The notes beneath the pieces are model-generated. The model saw only the letters and a list, made by a program, of their open reading frames with translations, had not been told where the DNA came from and searched no databases. A DNA stretch of 64,000 bases, from assembly GCA_933228895.1 (NCBI GenBank), contig OW121854.1, forward strand, positions 51,688,609 to 51,752,608, given 5' to 3'. The translations under genes and the position numbers were made by a program. Shown here piece after piece: positions 34,611 through 45,320 of this stretch. The number at the start of each line of letters is the position of its first letter. Position 1 is the stretch's first letter. The DNA is from Platycnemis pennipes. Taxonomy: Eukaryota; Arthropoda; Insecta; Odonata; Platycnemididae.

Positions 34611-35639
34611 GAGATGAAATTGAAAATACATCCTAAAATTAGTGTTCTTTAATCCTGTGGCCCTTGCTTGGTTATATCTTGGCTGCTTTCGCAAAGAATT
34701 TAGTGATTACATTGGCCCCTACTCCTTAGTGAAAACGTCATAGATTGTCTGGACCTAATTTAAGCATCAATTCCTTGTGGACAAATGTCAGGCCTGAAGT
34801 CCTTTGTTTCGCATGGCTTGAGGGTGAGAGAAAGGCGTAAGTATGATCTCCATGATTCTCCGTATAAGAAATCAAGTTCCATTTAACGTGCTAATTAAGC
34901 TTTGCTTTTAATCACTTCAAGTTTTATTCAATTACTCGATGACTTTTGTTGTGGTCATCTCCGATAACCCATGCATTCCAAATTTAATTTATTTATTTAC
35001 CAACGAAATACTGCAGTTGCATCACGACTCTCCGCTTGCACTTAGATAGTATGACTTGTTTTCTTAACCGGTCAACTCATTCCTTTATGACAGGGAAATT
35101 TCATGTTTCTGTCTGTGCGTTATGTAAATTGAAAATTAATTGTTCATGCATACTTTCAGTATGCATTCTGTATTACGGCTTAATATCTTGGACAAAAAAG
35201 TGTTTTCTTTGGCAAAAGATTATCAATTGACGCGTAATACGAATGTAGCATAATATATAAATGTGATGATAAATTCACATTAGTTTGTCTTTTTTTCTTG
35301 GCTTCGTCTCTTTTCTTTAGCAACATCTTACAAAGAGTAAAGGATTTTGTTTCATTGCGGGGAAAAATGGTGGGTTGGATTCTGACTATAATTTTTGTTC
35401 GTGGAGAACTGGGAAAGATATGGTTTTTGTACGTAGAGCTTATATTTTTAAGCTGCGCTCATCCACTGTAAAAGGTGAATCCAATGTTTTAATTCCTATT
35501 CGATCTCCTCTCTTGCTAGAGAGATATTAGTTACCAAAACGTTTTAGTGGTCAATGTCCTATTTACATTATTTTCCTCAATTGGACGTAAAAACGGACAT
35601 CAGTTTTATGCTCCGCTGACAAACTATGCTGTTTTTCTT
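34611..35639. other. AT-rich spacer, nothing recognised
   Basis: There are no supported features. The frame at 35036-35230 is short and unrecognised. Confidence 0.4.
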
Positions 35640-36365
35640 CGTGATCGTCCCCATGCCCTCGTTCCTCTGGGGACCCCTACATTTCTTTCCCTTATTTATT
35701 CCCCACGCATTGTTTCCTCTTCTCCCTTTCCACTTTTAAGCGCGAGCACTCCATCTCTTATCACGTCGTCCGGTCTCCTCAATCTTATTTCTCCCATTCC
35801 ACCTCCGTCCTCCTTGGAACCTCCTCTCTCCCTTCTCCCTCCCTTCTTGCCCTACTTCTCCCGCGTGCATGCCCATTTTTCTTCCGTCCCTCCTTTCTCT
35901 CTTGGCCCTTAAACCCTACTTCCTAACTTCCTGTACCCCATTACCCCACCACTTTCCTCAACTAACCATCCCTCTTCAGTCTTGGCCGCTCCCCCAACTC
36001 CTCGCCCTACTCCTCATCATCTACCTCCTCTTTTTCACCCACTCTCATCTTCTCCCTCGTCCCTCCCCTCTGTATCCCTTTTGTCTCCTTTCCCTCCCCT
36101 TTATCCCCCCAGTTCTTTCCCCTTCGGTGGCGACTCGTTTCCCTACTTCCCTCTTTCCACTGTCCCATTTTCCATGCATTTCATCTCCTCTCATTTACCC
36201 GAGTATTTTCACGCCTCTTCGCTTTTCTTTTGTTCCCTCATCCCCCCGTCGCAGACTCGTTTTCATGCATAATTTCATCCCCTTCCCTCTGCACCCTTCT
36301 CGAGTTTTCTTTTTCATTACGTTATTTCTCGAGAGCACCTCTTCCTTGTCGCCACTGCTCTAGTT
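35640..36365. other. Pyrimidine-rich block with overlapping spurious frames
   Basis: About 700 bp of C/T-dominated plus strand (CTCCC, TTCCC and CCTCC runs). Three overlapping frames of 96-164 codons (35869-36363, 35982-36272, 35547-35912) encode Ser/Pro/Leu-rich sequence in different registers, which indicates compositional rather than coding origin. No conserved domain is seen. Confidence 0.5.
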
Positions 36366-37247
36366 GCCATTGTAGCGCTGAGGTTTCATGGCTCCGGAAG
36401 AGAATAGAGAAACAAGAAATCGTAATTTGATTGATGGATCGTTGGAAACTAAGGGTTTTCCAATAAATTCTTTTTTTGTGCCAAACCGTCTAAATTTGAG
36501 TTGGTTGAAGGGTGAAAATGGGAAAGTTTTTGAGGTGCAATACAGTACAGGTTTGGGATGGCTATAAAAATATATGAATGTTCGAGTAGGATTGTAAAGG
36601 TATTTAACTAATGCTGTGTTATCGAAATATAAATTTTCCATTTAGCTAGCCATTAAGGTGTCTCTAAGGTGCTGTTTGATACACTTACAGAATAATTCAC
36701 CAAGTATAATTGACACTGTTTATTAAAAGAAAACCCACTGAGGTTTCAATAGAGAGTGTCCTTTTCGAAGTAATGAAACAATTCGTGCTCATAATGCATT
36801 TGGGATGGCAAACCAAATAAAAAAACCAATCATGCTATTCTACTTTAAGCCTGTATTGCGTTGCAAGTGTTGTAACTCTTAAATAATGCAGACATGTAAT
36901 ATAAATCATAGGCTCTTATGACCTTGAAAGTGAAACAACGTTTTGAAACATAGGTCCGTTGTCTCTCAATAAGCAACGGATTATACTCTTTGAGTCTATT
37001 CTTTATAGATTTCCATTAAGCAGTTATATGGATTCAAAAATGTTTAATACGTGTTTACTGACAGACGTTGATACATACTTTGTATTCAGGAAAACTGGTA
37101 TACAAAATTAACTGTTTATGATGCCACGAGCACCACTTTTTATAGCCCGAAGAAATCAATGAAATATTTGTTTTTCGGAACCGGAATTTTTTCTTAGAGT
37201 ATTTTTAATTTGCATCCTAAGACCTGCTTCGCTTGAAAAGCAGTATT
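36366..37247. other. AT-rich spacer, nothing recognised
   Basis: There are no supported features. Confidence 0.4.
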
Positions 37248-37865
37248 CATTATCATCATTAGTCATCAATCTGAAGATTGGCTTGCCGCTGCTCTCCACT
37301 AGATTCTTAATTCGGCTAACCCCTTCAATACCACATACTTCTTTTACTAGATAATTCCATACTTCATACTGCTAATTTTTCCCATAAGAGGCGTTTGTCC
37401 TTCTTCCCTTTTTACTATCCTTCGACGATAAATATGAAGAATTTTTACAATTAGGCTGACGTCTCTTCTTTCTAAATTTTTCATCAAGTTTCACTTTTCT
37501 CCCACTTTCCTTAGGACTACTTCGTTTCCTACTCGGGTTATGCATTATGTCTGCAACATTATTCTATTACACTACGTATATATGCCCTCCAGTCTTAACT
37601 TTTTAGCTGCTATTATAGTCCATGCACCACTAGTAAATTGAGCATGTTCAAGATATGAGTTATAATAAAGTTTCCTTATATATTTCAGCTATAATTAGAT
37701 TCTTCTTGTGATAGAAAGCCCTCTCTACCTGGTTTATTTTACAGAATGTTTCCTAGTTGTTTCTTCTATCACTGACTGTTCTGCTTTATAGATAGAACGA
37801 CTCTTTAATCTATATTTACTGAATTCTATGCTTACCGAGTCATGAATTAACTTGGCCTATGCATT
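37248..37865 (-). mobile_element. Highly degenerate RTE-like retrotransposon, copy 3
   Basis: The left border has the family tail on the minus strand (ATTATCATCATTAGTCATCA), followed by the GGCTTGCCGCTGCTCTCCAC equivalent of the conserved 3' end. Read in reverse, eroded versions of VGNEVVLRKVGEKS (near 37500-37545), GAWTIIAAKK and the AKRAF-type segment appear in the right order up to about 37865. It is collinear with the copy at 1558-2199 but much more diverged, so it is an older insertion. Confidence 0.7.
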
Positions 37866-38564
37866 CCGTCAACATTATTTTCTCTTTAAATGACCCTTAA
37901 ACGATACATAATTAATATCTTCTCTGCTGTAAACTAGCCATTAGAATTATGTGCTTTGGATTATACATTAAGTGAGATAATTGATGATGTGTCGAGGTGA
38001 TGTTTATTTCTCACCAGTTAAAAATATATACCTCTTTAACTATGCTACCCATCTCGGCCTTTATTTCTCTACTAAAATTGCTGCCGGAGGCACAGAAATG
38101 TGAGTGAGTGTTACTTCTTTGAGGTCATCTTCTCTTTCAATTTGTAGTTGTGGATTTAGTAGCTATGAGATGTCATGAGAGGTTTCTTGGGGAATGCAGT
38201 TTTGAATTTTTCTGAGAGACTCCAACGCGTTTCCTCGTCACTCGCAGTTAGGATTTTCTATGCAGTCGTGAATTCACATTACACATTTAAAGGGGATACG
38301 TTGAAGGCAATTCGCTCTTTATTGATGGAAGTGATATAAGAGGCGTTGGTGGTGTATGGGTATGGGAAGGATAAACAATTATTTTGCTCACCTGGTTTCC
38401 ATGTCTGTCTCTCTTAATTGGACCGCAGGACAAAAAATTCACTTACGCTATTGCTTTACGGGGAAAATAAATGATTTTTGCACCCATGGAAAATTCGATT
38501 CATGTGCGATGTAAACAATGCGAAATAATACTAAAACTTACATGTAATCGGTTTGTTTTGCTGT
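37866..38564. other. AT-rich spacer, nothing recognised
   Basis: This may include more of the eroded retrotransposon upstream of its recognisable part, but I cannot align it. Confidence 0.35.
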
Positions 38565-38589
38565 TTAACGAGGTTAAATACCTCGTTAA
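38565..38589. repeat. Hairpin with 10 bp arms and 5 nt loop
   Basis: TTAACGAGGT at 38565-38574 is inverted at 38580-38589. Confidence 0.85.
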
Positions 38590-38786
38590 TCAGTAAAACG
38601 TGAAACGAAATCAGTACGTGAAATCAAATATTAGTCATTGCCAACTGATGGAAAAATAGGCGAAAGAAATAACTTGGAATGTATCGTTTAGGAAATGCTA
38701 GCTAGTTTTTGGTTTAAAATTTCAAATAAAATAAAATTCAACATCTTAGATGTTGAATGTTTTAAGACCGTTGAAAGGAACGAAAT

Positions 38787-38849
38787 TTTATCTAAAGAGA
38801 TGCAACGAATCATCCAATATGGATGATTCGTTGTATCTCTTTAGATAAA
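38787..38849. repeat. 63 nt near-perfect hairpin, 29 bp arms, 5 nt loop
   Basis: ATCTAAAGAGATGCAACGAA (from 38790) continues to ATCATCC at 38815 and is inverted from 38821 to 38846. There is one C/T difference, which would be a G-U wobble in RNA. Three further flanking pairs extend the stem. The loop is AATAT (38816-38820). There is no coding context. Confidence 0.92.
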
Positions 38850-39269
38850 TGTATCTCTCTATGTATCAAAAATTAGATTAAAATAAGTTATTAGAAGGAA
38901 GTAAAAGTGGACGAGAGAAATAATGGGAAGTTTTAAAGGCAAATTAGAAGGAAATAATAGCTAGTAATTTTGGAAGAAGGAGATAAATAAAAAAATTCCA
39001 TGCACATTATTTCACAGAGTCTTTACGGAGATGTTCCATTGATCCTTGAGTACTACGCCAGAATAATTAGGATAAGAGGACGCACGCAATTCTTTTCCTC
39101 CAGTGTAAGTAATAATAAACAATCGAAATTGTCGAACGGAATTCATTTCCAGATCGTGCATGGGACATGAAATTAGATTACCAACAATTAACTCTAAATT
39201 TTTTGAACCAATAGTGGAACTGCCGAATACACTAATCAAAATCACAGTCTTCTTACAAAAGGTTCTGTT
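38850..39269. other. AT-rich spacer, nothing recognised
   Basis: The minus-strand frame at 39012-39245 has no recognisable motif. Confidence 0.4.
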
Positions 39270-39298
39270 GGTGAGGGAATGTTGTACATTCCCTCACC
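39270..39298. repeat. Hairpin with 13 bp perfect arms and 3 nt loop
   Basis: GGTGAGGGAATGT at 39270-39282 is inverted at 39286-39298. Confidence 0.9.
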
Positions 39299-40021
39299 TA
39301 TAGTGAAAAATGAAGGCTGTATTGAAGAAAAAGTAAAAAAGTAAAAGAAGATTGTAAGAAAAAAAGTGAGTGAAAAGCCCAACGGCGCAGGAATTTCACA
39401 CAATGATGCATGGGCACCGATTTCCTTTCCTGCATTGTTTTTCTTAGAAAAAATTTGATACCCAGGAAATCACTCTTAATTGGATATACCTACGGCACAT
39501 CTCCTAGGCAAACACTAGGGCTGCTAAATGCTGAAGAGTAGATTTCGGAGGGTTTTGTTACATGGGTGATAAATTCCGGGAGATTTAAGGGTAGAGTATT
39601 ATTATAACTACCATAGAGTATGTATTTTTCTTTAATGAACACAATAAATTACAGTTTTTTCACAATATTTGCTTATAATTTTAATTTATAATAATTTTTG
39701 CTTACCTGTATGTGTAATTTTGAATTAACAATATACATTTCTCTACAGAATTATTCAATCAAGGCGGGTGGATGGAGTCTAAAAAATGTTCAGAGGATCG
39801 TTACATCTACATCAACAAATTACCCAGCAAGCCAAAAAAGATGTGCGGCAAAGATTGGATCATCGCCACTAATGCAGTATAAAAACAGCATCTATCCACA
39901 TGCACTGAGGAACACAATAAAATTTTATAATTACAACGTATATGTCAGGTATACACCAGCCACTTTCAGCCAATTTATTTATACATTCCTTATTATTCCG
40001 TTATATATTTGCTGTCATGAA
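39299..40021. other. AT-rich spacer, nothing recognised
   Basis: A 120-codon plus frame (39698-40060) ends inside the next hairpin and shows no family signature. Confidence 0.4.
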
Positions 40022-40065
40022 GCAGTTTACATTCCTTTGACACTTGTCAAAGGAATGTAAACTGC
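40022..40065. repeat. 44 nt palindrome, 21 bp perfect arms, 2 nt centre
   Basis: GCAGTTTACATTCCTTTGAC plus A (40022-40042) is perfectly inverted at 40045-40065, leaving only CT at the centre. Confidence 0.93.
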
Positions 40066-40193
40066 AGTGTGTATGAATTAGTAGAACCATGACCGTGAAC
40101 TTCAAACTGCGCTACCAAATAGTAGTATGAATCAATGGGCACTTTGTATTTACACAGCATGATCAATTCCACAATCGGGGTGTTTTATTCGGG

Positions 40194-40665
40194 ACCGAAA
40201 TCGCAATTTTGTTCACGAAATTGTTAGATGAAACGAAAAACGAATTTTAGCTAAAAATTTAATCTTTTAACCACAACCATTCACTAATAAATCAAAAATT
40301 AAAATAAGCAAAAGGTAACGCCCACTGAAGAAGCTGCTTTGATAACATTGACGTCATTTTCCTCCCGTTCTTGACTGCCTTAAGGGGAAGGGAAGGGAGC
40401 TTCTCGGAAAGACTGCTCGCACAGATGCTGTCGCAACTGCTTTTATTGGCAGAGTCACCTGCGTCCCCCCATTGCGATAAGGCAAAGTAGCTTCGCGGGC
40501 TCAGTTGTGATTGGACGAAGTCAATGACGTCAGAGGTTGCACCATGCCCACTTTTCCGAAACGGTTAAAAACATCAGTTTTTCGCCGTTATAACTAGAGA
40601 AATAATTGACGGATCAAAAAACGGAAAAATACGGGTAATTTTATTTTACAAACTCTATCAGATCC
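40194..40665. repeat. Unnamed dispersed repeat, unit B
   Basis: This is a full-length relative of 23282-23745, about 17 kb away and in the same orientation, with many substitutions. It contains two TGACGTCA octamers (40349-40356 and 40525-40532) where the other copies have related but imperfect sites. No conserved open frame is seen. Confidence 0.85.
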
Positions 40666-41267
40666 AGCAATAAAAATATATGGTTAATGGCCCCATTTCA
40701 ATAGTTTGAATTAAGGCTTTTGAGATAGGAGGTTATCAATATCTTTAATTTAAATTGCAAACTTGTAAATGATCATCTGTATTTTCGTGAGGCCCCTCCC
40801 CCCTTTTTCCCTACAGCACATGCACTATTGCGTTTTTATTCTATTGCTTCACATCCTACATGACGTCACCGCTTATTGTATTTACGATCTCTAATTATTC
40901 AATGGAAGACAGATATTTTGAATCTTTCTGTTCCGCAATGCTTGTTTTCGTGGTCGGATCATTTCGAGTCATAAATTCATCATTGCGTTACAATCATTCT
41001 GCTCTCAATATATTTCTAACATCGTTGGTAAAAATGTCAGTTTAAAATTTTTATTAAAAGATTTATTCAAAATTTTAGCCTACGCTCTGATTCCAGACCA
41101 AGTTCTTCTAATAATCTGGATCGTTAATTATCTTCGTGGCATCACCCTGGCATCGTGCAGAATTGGATTTATTTCGATTATAATCGCCTGAAAGGATAAC
41201 TATGAAACGTGCATACCGGCTAGTGATTATGCCGAGCGTACCAGAGGTGTGAGATTTTTTTAAAGTT
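40666..41267. other. Spacer, nothing recognised
   Basis: The frames at 40860-41045 (plus) and 41108-41314 (minus) have no family signature. Confidence 0.4.
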
Positions 41268-41503
41268 ATTGCCCGATTCCGTGAGGGTTTCAGCAAATTT
41301 GTGAGAGTTAGCACTGCTTAATAGCACGCCTTCCTCCTGTGAACCATACTGTCCCAGAAAAGCCGACACTTGATGCTAATATGAAAACATTCGAATGTAT
41401 TCAGCTCGTTTCCAAGATGAATCCCTTTGGTTTCATTTGCTCACCTATGAATATTCATGGCCATGATGTGGGTATCTGTGGAACTATTGACGTCATAGCT
41501 GTA
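41268..41503 (+). pseudogene. Degenerate exon-like block, inverted paralogue of 42461-42687
   Basis: On the plus strand this block aligns with the minus strand of 42461-42687 over about 225 bp. It runs from TTGCCCGATTCCGTGAG to GAACTATTGACGTCATA, with perhaps 20 percent differences. Its reading frame is broken by several stops and small indels. Both blocks share an identical CCATGATGTGGGTATCT end. Homology stops abruptly on both sides, as for an exon or a short mobile unit. It is a dead copy of whatever the partner encodes. Confidence 0.5.
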
Positions 41504-42460
41504 CACGTCACGTGATTTGGAGAATTTTAATTCTATTCAAGGAGCTATTTCTCAAGATCTGGATACCCCACAGCTCTTGATCTCTCGTAATACGTGAGCA
41601 CTGCTGAGAGAATGCTGGAACGTTACGTGTTTTCCGCTTGAGAATCCAATTTGAAAGAGTAAAACCAGTGTGAAACTTTTTTTCGTGATAGATCATAGCT
41701 CCAATTGAATGAATTTCGATTGGTGCGAAAAGATATTTTGCGTGTCAACAAGCCAAGTCTACACACATCGTTACTGGAAACATGCCTCCAAACGGCATTA
41801 TTAACCGCAAAGTGCAAATCTAGGTCATGTAACCACGTCGTGTTCGGAATTACAAGAGGAGGAATGGCTTGAGGTAACACAAGAGCAACGGGGCTGCGTC
41901 GGATGTGGCCGAGGTGGGTCGAGGTGGCTAGGCAGAACACACATGTGCTTTATTTCTCTTGACAATTTCCCACGGGATCAAAGAGTAGGCTGATATGTGC
42001 ATTAAATGTACTGTTCATATTTTGGAAAATCGGGTAGGTAAATGATAAAGAGTCAGAAAAAAATATTTTTTAATGCACTTACGTTGCTAGTCAATGAGTT
42101 TTTCAACGAAAATAAATGGTCTCTAATGACTGATAGAACCAGTTACTGTTTATTGTGAAAACGGTGGAAGCTGCTGAACTTATTCCTCGCATGTATGTAT
42201 GACCGAGGGTAGTAATAGAGACGATGAGAAAGAAAAGGAGTAGGAATTAAAACGTTCACTGCTGGGCTACAATTGTTTGATTTCACGGTGGCTGAAACGA
42301 GTTTCTTTAATAAGTAAGCACTTTTTGTCATTTATTTACATATTCTGAAATTTTTTCTTTATTTTCTGCTTTGTTTAAATAAAAAACGGTGTGCAACACA
42401 GTCTAGACTTCCACACTATGAATGAGTTCGAGCGATAATGCACGAATCGCACAGTTATGA
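41504..42460. other. Spacer between the inverted exon-like blocks
   Basis: Minus-strand frames at 41623-41940 (105 codons) and 42143-42331 are open but unrecognised. The first contains a mildly hydrophobic VALVLPQAIPPLVIP stretch. Nothing links them convincingly to the flanking blocks. Confidence 0.35.
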
Positions 42461-42687
42461 CGTCAATAGTTCCTTAGATACCCACATCATGGCCGTGAAT
42501 ATAAATAGTTGAGCAATTGAAACGAAGAGAGTTCATCTCGGAAACGACCTGAATACACTTGAATGTTTTCATATATACATCTAGGGTCGGCTTTTCAGGG
42601 TCAGTATGATCTTCAATAGGAATGTGTGCCGTTAAGTGGTGATAACTCTCACAAATTCGCTGAAAACTCACGGAATTGGGCAACATG
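42461..42687 (-). pseudogene. Exon-like block, possibly an M1 aminopeptidase N-terminal segment
   Basis: The minus strand is open for 70 codons (42686-42474). Its start, LPNSVSFQRICESYHHLT, fits loosely with the LP-x-x-V-x-P-x-x-Y-x-L opening of M1 family aminopeptidases. Its end, CIQVVSEMNSLRFNCSTIYI, loosely fits the beta-strand pattern I-x-V-x-E-x-T-x-x-I-x-x-H-x-x-x-L-x-I that follows. The family match is by eye only and uncertain. No zinc-binding HExxH motif would be expected in this region and none is present. The coding sequence ends at a GG|GTATCT junction that could be a splice donor, with a stop just beyond it if read through. It may be a real exon, an exon fossil or a repeat carrying a captured exon. 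Confidence 0.3.
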
Positions 42688-42879
42688 ATTTAGGTTACAC
42701 CAGCTGGTGCGATAAAACACATTCATTTTGAGCGCTTAAACAACGTAATTCCACTGCGACCACTACTAACTTACAAATTTTTGCTAACAAAGCCTTGCTC
42801 CCCTAATTCATTTCTCATTTAACGGTAAGTCCTCAAAATGTTTGATCTAGCTGGGCAGCATTGGTTGTGTGATTCTTCG

Positions 42880-43190
42880 AAAACGTATTCGCGGCTCGCT
42901 GGAAATTCGGGATATCCCTCGTCCAGTTGGCATTCCCTTTCCTCCCCGCCCACCAGCGTGGCACCGCAATTTCTTCCCTCTGGATCCGAACCCTCCCCTT
43001 TTTTATCCCGTCTCCCGGGAAACCCCTTCTTGTCCGACCCGCCGCCTCATCACCCCCTCGTTCGCATTCTCTTCTCGTGTTTCCTCCAAATCTCCTTACC
43101 AATATCGTCTTTTCTTTCCACCCCATCCCTCTCCTGGCCATTTCTCTCCCTTTTTCGACGTGCTCCTCCACCCGTACCTAGCTCTCTCAT
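42880..43190. other. Pyrimidine-rich, CpG-containing block
   Basis: C/T-rich plus strand with scattered CpG. Four overlapping frames on both strands (for example 42838-43260 plus and 42833-43171 minus) are open at once, which argues for composition rather than coding. No domain is recognised. Confidence 0.5.
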
Positions 43191-43473
43191 ATATGTAATG
43201 GCTGAAAGCATGCTCGCGCAGAATTGTTTACTACAGCGACCAGTGACCTCGAGAACCTGATTTCCAGAAAAGGCCTTAAAATTTTTTTTGGGGATTTCAA
43301 TGGGTCTTCATTAATTCTGTAACAATCTTAATTTCTGAGAAGGCTGTAACGCATCCCAAATCAATTGTTTTTTCGGCTAAAACGTGTAATGCAAACAGTA
43401 AAATAAAGTGTTATCAGATGTTCATTGTGTTTTATCAACAATGAGACGTTCGTGGGCAATATACTACTCCGCC
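43191..43473. other. Spacer, nothing recognised
   Basis: There are no supported features. Confidence 0.35.
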
Positions 43474-43484
43474 TTTAACCTAAG

Positions 43485-43938
43485 GGCTGTGGCATTATAC
43501 GGATCAGAAACATGGACCAAAGGGAAAGATGATCAGAAAAGAATAGATGCCTTCGAAACCTGGTGTTGGAGGAGGATGCTGAAAATCAAATAGACCGACA
43601 AATTGAGATACGAGGAGGTATACAGAAGAGCAGAAGAGCAGAAGAAGAAAAGAGATTATGGAGCATCTTACGACTAAGGAGAACAAGATGGCTTGGGCAC
43701 ATCCTGAGACACAACGAATACGTGCGAAACATAATGGGAGGAAAAATCGAAGGAAAAGTGCCACGAGGACGACCGAGAGATAAATACTTAGAACAAGTGA
43801 AGAAGGATCAGGGGAAGAAGAACTATAGGGAGGTAAAGGAATTGCCATGGAACAGGGAGGAGTGGAGGGCTGCAGTAAACCAAAGCATCCTAGATTTTAA
43901 CCAAAGCATCCTAGGATTAAAATACTTGATGATGATGA
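43485..43938 (+). mobile_element. RTE-like retrotransposon fragment with 11 bp target duplication, copy 4
   Basis: The insertion begins inside the LYGSETWT segment (43485 onward: ALYGSETWTKGKDDQKRIDA, then WCWRRMLKIK). It continues through EEEKRLWSILRLRRTRWLGH, ILRHNEYVRNIMGGKIEGK, RGRPRDKYLEQVKKD and WNREEWRAAVNQS. It ends in a TTGATGATGATGAT tail. The flanks carry TTTAACCTAAG at 43474-43484 and 43939-43949, a perfect 11 bp target-site duplication that fixes both ends. A stop and a frameshift near 43591 and a small internal duplication near 43893-43915 (ACCAAAGCATCCTAG) break the frame. The sequence is a subfamily distinct from copies 1, 2 and 5. Confidence 0.95.
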
Positions 43939-43949
43939 TTTAACCTAAG

Positions 43950-45320
43950 ATGAATCTCAACATGTTACACTCCTTGTCACTATCATTCACGTTGTAATAT
44001 GGCATTTCAAAAATTTACTTAAGACGGATGCTACATCAAAGATAGTTACCGATATACTATGCTTTATTTGCTACATTACAATGTTGTTGTAATTTCTTGT
44101 GCCTTCATAAAAACTTAAAGGGACTGCTGGTAAGATTCGCAATCGTTTCAATACTAGGAGGGTGAATGAATGGTATTTGAAGCAGAGGCAGATAGAACTA
44201 CGTTATTTACATTATATATTTCTATGAAATTCTTTCGGTTCTATTTATGACTTGCCTGCGTTACAAGATTGAATCGTTTTTTCTCCATTATTCCCAAATA
44301 GTAACAGATCATATTTGGATCAATACTCAAATGGTCATTTCTCCCTCTATGGTGAACTTCCTTACATTATTCATGTTCCATTTCACCATTCTTTTTGACC
44401 TATTCATCGCTCGCCTAGGGTTGCTTTTGAAGTATTTTCATTTTCATTTCTCTAACTTAGTGTATAGTTTTTCCATTTAAGTTGCTTGATACTTAGTTAA
44501 TATCGCTTCTTTTAACCTGGTCTAATCATAAGCGTAGTCCTGGGAAACACACTCACGCCCGGGGTGGGATTTCCCTCAAGACATCTGGCTTGTCAGGGCG
44601 GCATGTTACTGACGACATGACTGACGCGGCTGATCGAAGTTTCCCTCCTCTTGATTACTGAATCTTCTGCGATCCATGGGTCTGTTTTGATGGATATTTG
44701 GTTATTTCGCTTCAGTTCTCAGATATTCGATGTAGAAGAGAATAAGTAGTTTGAAATTTTGTCTGCAAAATAGGTTTAATATGTTGAACGTAAAATTTAA
44801 ACCAAACTAAATCCACATTACGATTTTGAGTGCATTTGATGTAACGAAGTGGAATATGGAGTTATATGGATACTCGTTTCGGGACAGTGCATTACGTGCT
44901 CCATATCGGACGCCTCAATACTTTCGTCCCTACATGTCCCTTCCCAACGGCATGTCATTAGTTTCCCGCTGCGAGTGAACGGCTCTTCCGCTAAAGCAAT
45001 TCTCCTTAGAAAAACGTTTTTCGCCAAGATACTCCCCAAGGAGCTAAATTTTTCTGCATGCTGTCAATATACTCCCTTAATTTTGTAAGTAATCGATTTA
45101 AAAAAAGGTTGCTTGCCTTTCGTTTGGTAAAAAAGTGAGGCACTTCTCTGTATTATGCAGACTCCGCAAAGGCGCCAAATTACTTTCCACTGTGTTACAA
45201 TTAACTATCAAAATTCATCCCAACGGTTGGTGTATAAGCACAGCACACTATATGCCATCTTAGTAGCGCATGACATAGGGTTAATGTTTATGAGAAAGGG
45301 AGGAAGAAATTTGAAAGTTA
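43950..45320. other. Spacer, nothing recognised
   Basis: At 44830-45040 both strands carry frames of 70-79 codons in a patch of balanced composition. The minus frame includes CRWEGTCRDESIEASDMEHV but I cannot place it in a family. The rest is AT-rich. Confidence 0.4.

Noticed and set aside
35869..36363. 164-codon plus-strand frame
   Set aside because: It overlaps two other frames in the same pyrimidine block; low-complexity translation.
38787..38849. Annotated microRNA gene
   Set aside because: The loop is only 5 nt and no flanking precursor features are visible; kept as a hairpin only.
42833..43260. Four overlapping frames of 84-140 codons on both strands
   Set aside because: Simultaneous openness on both strands indicates composition, not coding; no domain was seen.
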